Shown here one piece after another: positions 6,304 through 6,702 of a DNA stretch of 6,702 nucleotides. Origin of the DNA: Acholeplasmataceae bacterium UBA6190. GTDB taxonomy: Bacteria; Bacillota_I; Bacilli_A; Acholeplasmatales; Acholeplasmataceae. A program made the position numbers and the translations under genes. The notes beneath the pieces were generated by a model. It was not told the origin of the DNA, made no database searches, and worked only from the letters and a program-made list of their open reading frames with translations. The stretch is from NCBI GenBank assembly GCA_002422045.1, contig DITG01000128.1:1-6702 (forward strand), read 5' to 3'. The number at the start of each line of letters is the position of its first letter. The first letter of the stretch is position 1.

Positions 6304-6702
6304 GTCCGAAGTATTGAAAGAAAGCTTCTATCGTTAAACTTTCAAGTTCAATGACGTTTTGATCCGTGCATTCACTGATCTCTGTGATCTGATGTGCATC
6401 TGAATTGATGAGGATTTGATGATGATCCAAATGGTGCTTTTTGATGAACTCAGGATGGTGATGCTTTGTCAGTTCGATGGCATCCGGTTTGACATCCTGC
6501 ACATGTTTCAATCCTGAATGTTTTTCTCTATCGACATGAGCATAAACAAGCATATGATCGAGATCCTTTAAAGCATCAACCAATTTGGAGATAGAAAGAT
6601 GAAGCGGATCTGTTAAATGATACGGTATCGTATAGATGACTTCATCATGAATATCGGTGATATCCTGAGTGCCATATATTTCTGAATCATAAGCTCGTTT
6701 AT
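6296..6702 (-). CDS. PHP-domain metal-dependent phosphoesterase, C-terminal part (5' end beyond window)
   Basis: The frame is open from the right edge to a TGA at 6298-6296, giving 134 visible residues. The true start lies outside the window; the TTG at 6583 is an internal Leu codon, because the reading continues sensibly upstream of it. PHP signatures are visible: LVYAHVDRE (residues about 51-59, at roughly 6550-6524), PDAIEL (about 72-77) and INSDAHQI (about 98-105). The His and Asp residues of AHVDR and SDAH correspond to metal-binding positions of PHP phosphoesterases (the family of histidinol phosphatase and of polymerase PHP domains). The substrate is unknown. PHP proteins recur beside [FeFe]-hydrogenase genes in Clostridia, which makes a regulatory or nucleotide/phosphate-handling role plausible but unproven. 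A His-rich stretch (HHHP ... KKHHLDHH) lies just before the SDAH motif. The gene overlaps the next one by 8 bp, so the two are probably translated together. Confidence 0.85.
   Translation of the reverse strand, partial: KRAYDSEIYGTQDITDIHDEVIYTIPYHLTDPLHLSISKLVDALKDLDHMLVYAHVDREKHSGLKHVQDVKPDAIELTKHHHPEFIKKHHLDHHQILINSDAHQITEISECTDQNVIELESLTIEAFFQYFGHG

Noticed and set aside
6296..6583. PHP gene as a complete 95-residue protein starting at TTG 6583
   Set aside because: The frame stays open to the right edge and reads like protein upstream of 6583, and 95 residues is too short for a PHP domain. It is a window-truncated gene.
1..6702. CRISPR arrays, tRNA/rRNA genes, insertion sequences
   Set aside because: No spaced direct repeats, cloverleaf sequences, transposase motifs or terminal inverted repeats were seen; the window is almost entirely coding.

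Overview
The window carries one tightly packed, leftward (minus-strand) gene cluster encoding an NAD(H)-linked [FeFe]-hydrogenase, then a two-gene piece of an ABC transporter, and at the left edge the start of a separate leftward transcription unit. The genes have strong AGGAGG-type ribosome binding sites and a classical sigma-A-like promoter is present. UGA is used as a stop in several genes and UGG for Trp, so the code is standard rather than the Mycoplasma code. With the cluster type and moderate-to-low GC, this suggests an anaerobic fermentative Bacillota or a relative such as Erysipelotrichia, Acholeplasma-like or Izemoplasma-like lineages. I cannot place it more precisely.

In transcription order (right to left): the 3' part of a PHP-domain metallophosphoesterase gene (6296-6702, running off the right edge); a small GHKL-fold ATPase with no phosphoacceptor histidine domain (5755-6303); a 122-residue thioredoxin-fold [2Fe-2S] protein of the HndB type (5400-5768); a 603-residue NuoF/HydB-type flavoprotein with an N-terminal [2Fe-2S] domain and a C-terminal 2[4Fe-4S] domain (3582-5393); and a 585-residue M3-type [FeFe]-hydrogenase catalytic subunit (1828-3585). 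Neighbouring genes overlap by 4 to 14 bp or are 6 bp apart, so this is one operon with translational coupling. NADH oxidation at the FMN of HydB would feed electrons through the Fe-S clusters to the H-cluster of HydA to make H2 (or the reverse), possibly coupled to ferredoxin.

Only 12 bp after hydA comes a lipoprotein substrate-binding protein of the nitrate/sulfonate/taurine/thiamine-precursor class (913-1815). It overlaps by 4 bp the gene of its inner-membrane permease (176-916). No ABC ATPase gene is present. Positions 1-175 hold a weak hairpin terminator, a near-consensus promoter pointing left, and a hairpin that would sit at the very 5' end of the next transcript.

The points most worth a second look are: the absence of a canonical NuoE/HydC gene where related clusters carry one; the Ser in the hydrogenase L1 motif (TSCSPGW); the fusion of an ATPase-less transporter pair to the hydrogenase operon; a divergent EAA loop in that permease; and the 5'-terminal leader hairpin at the left edge.
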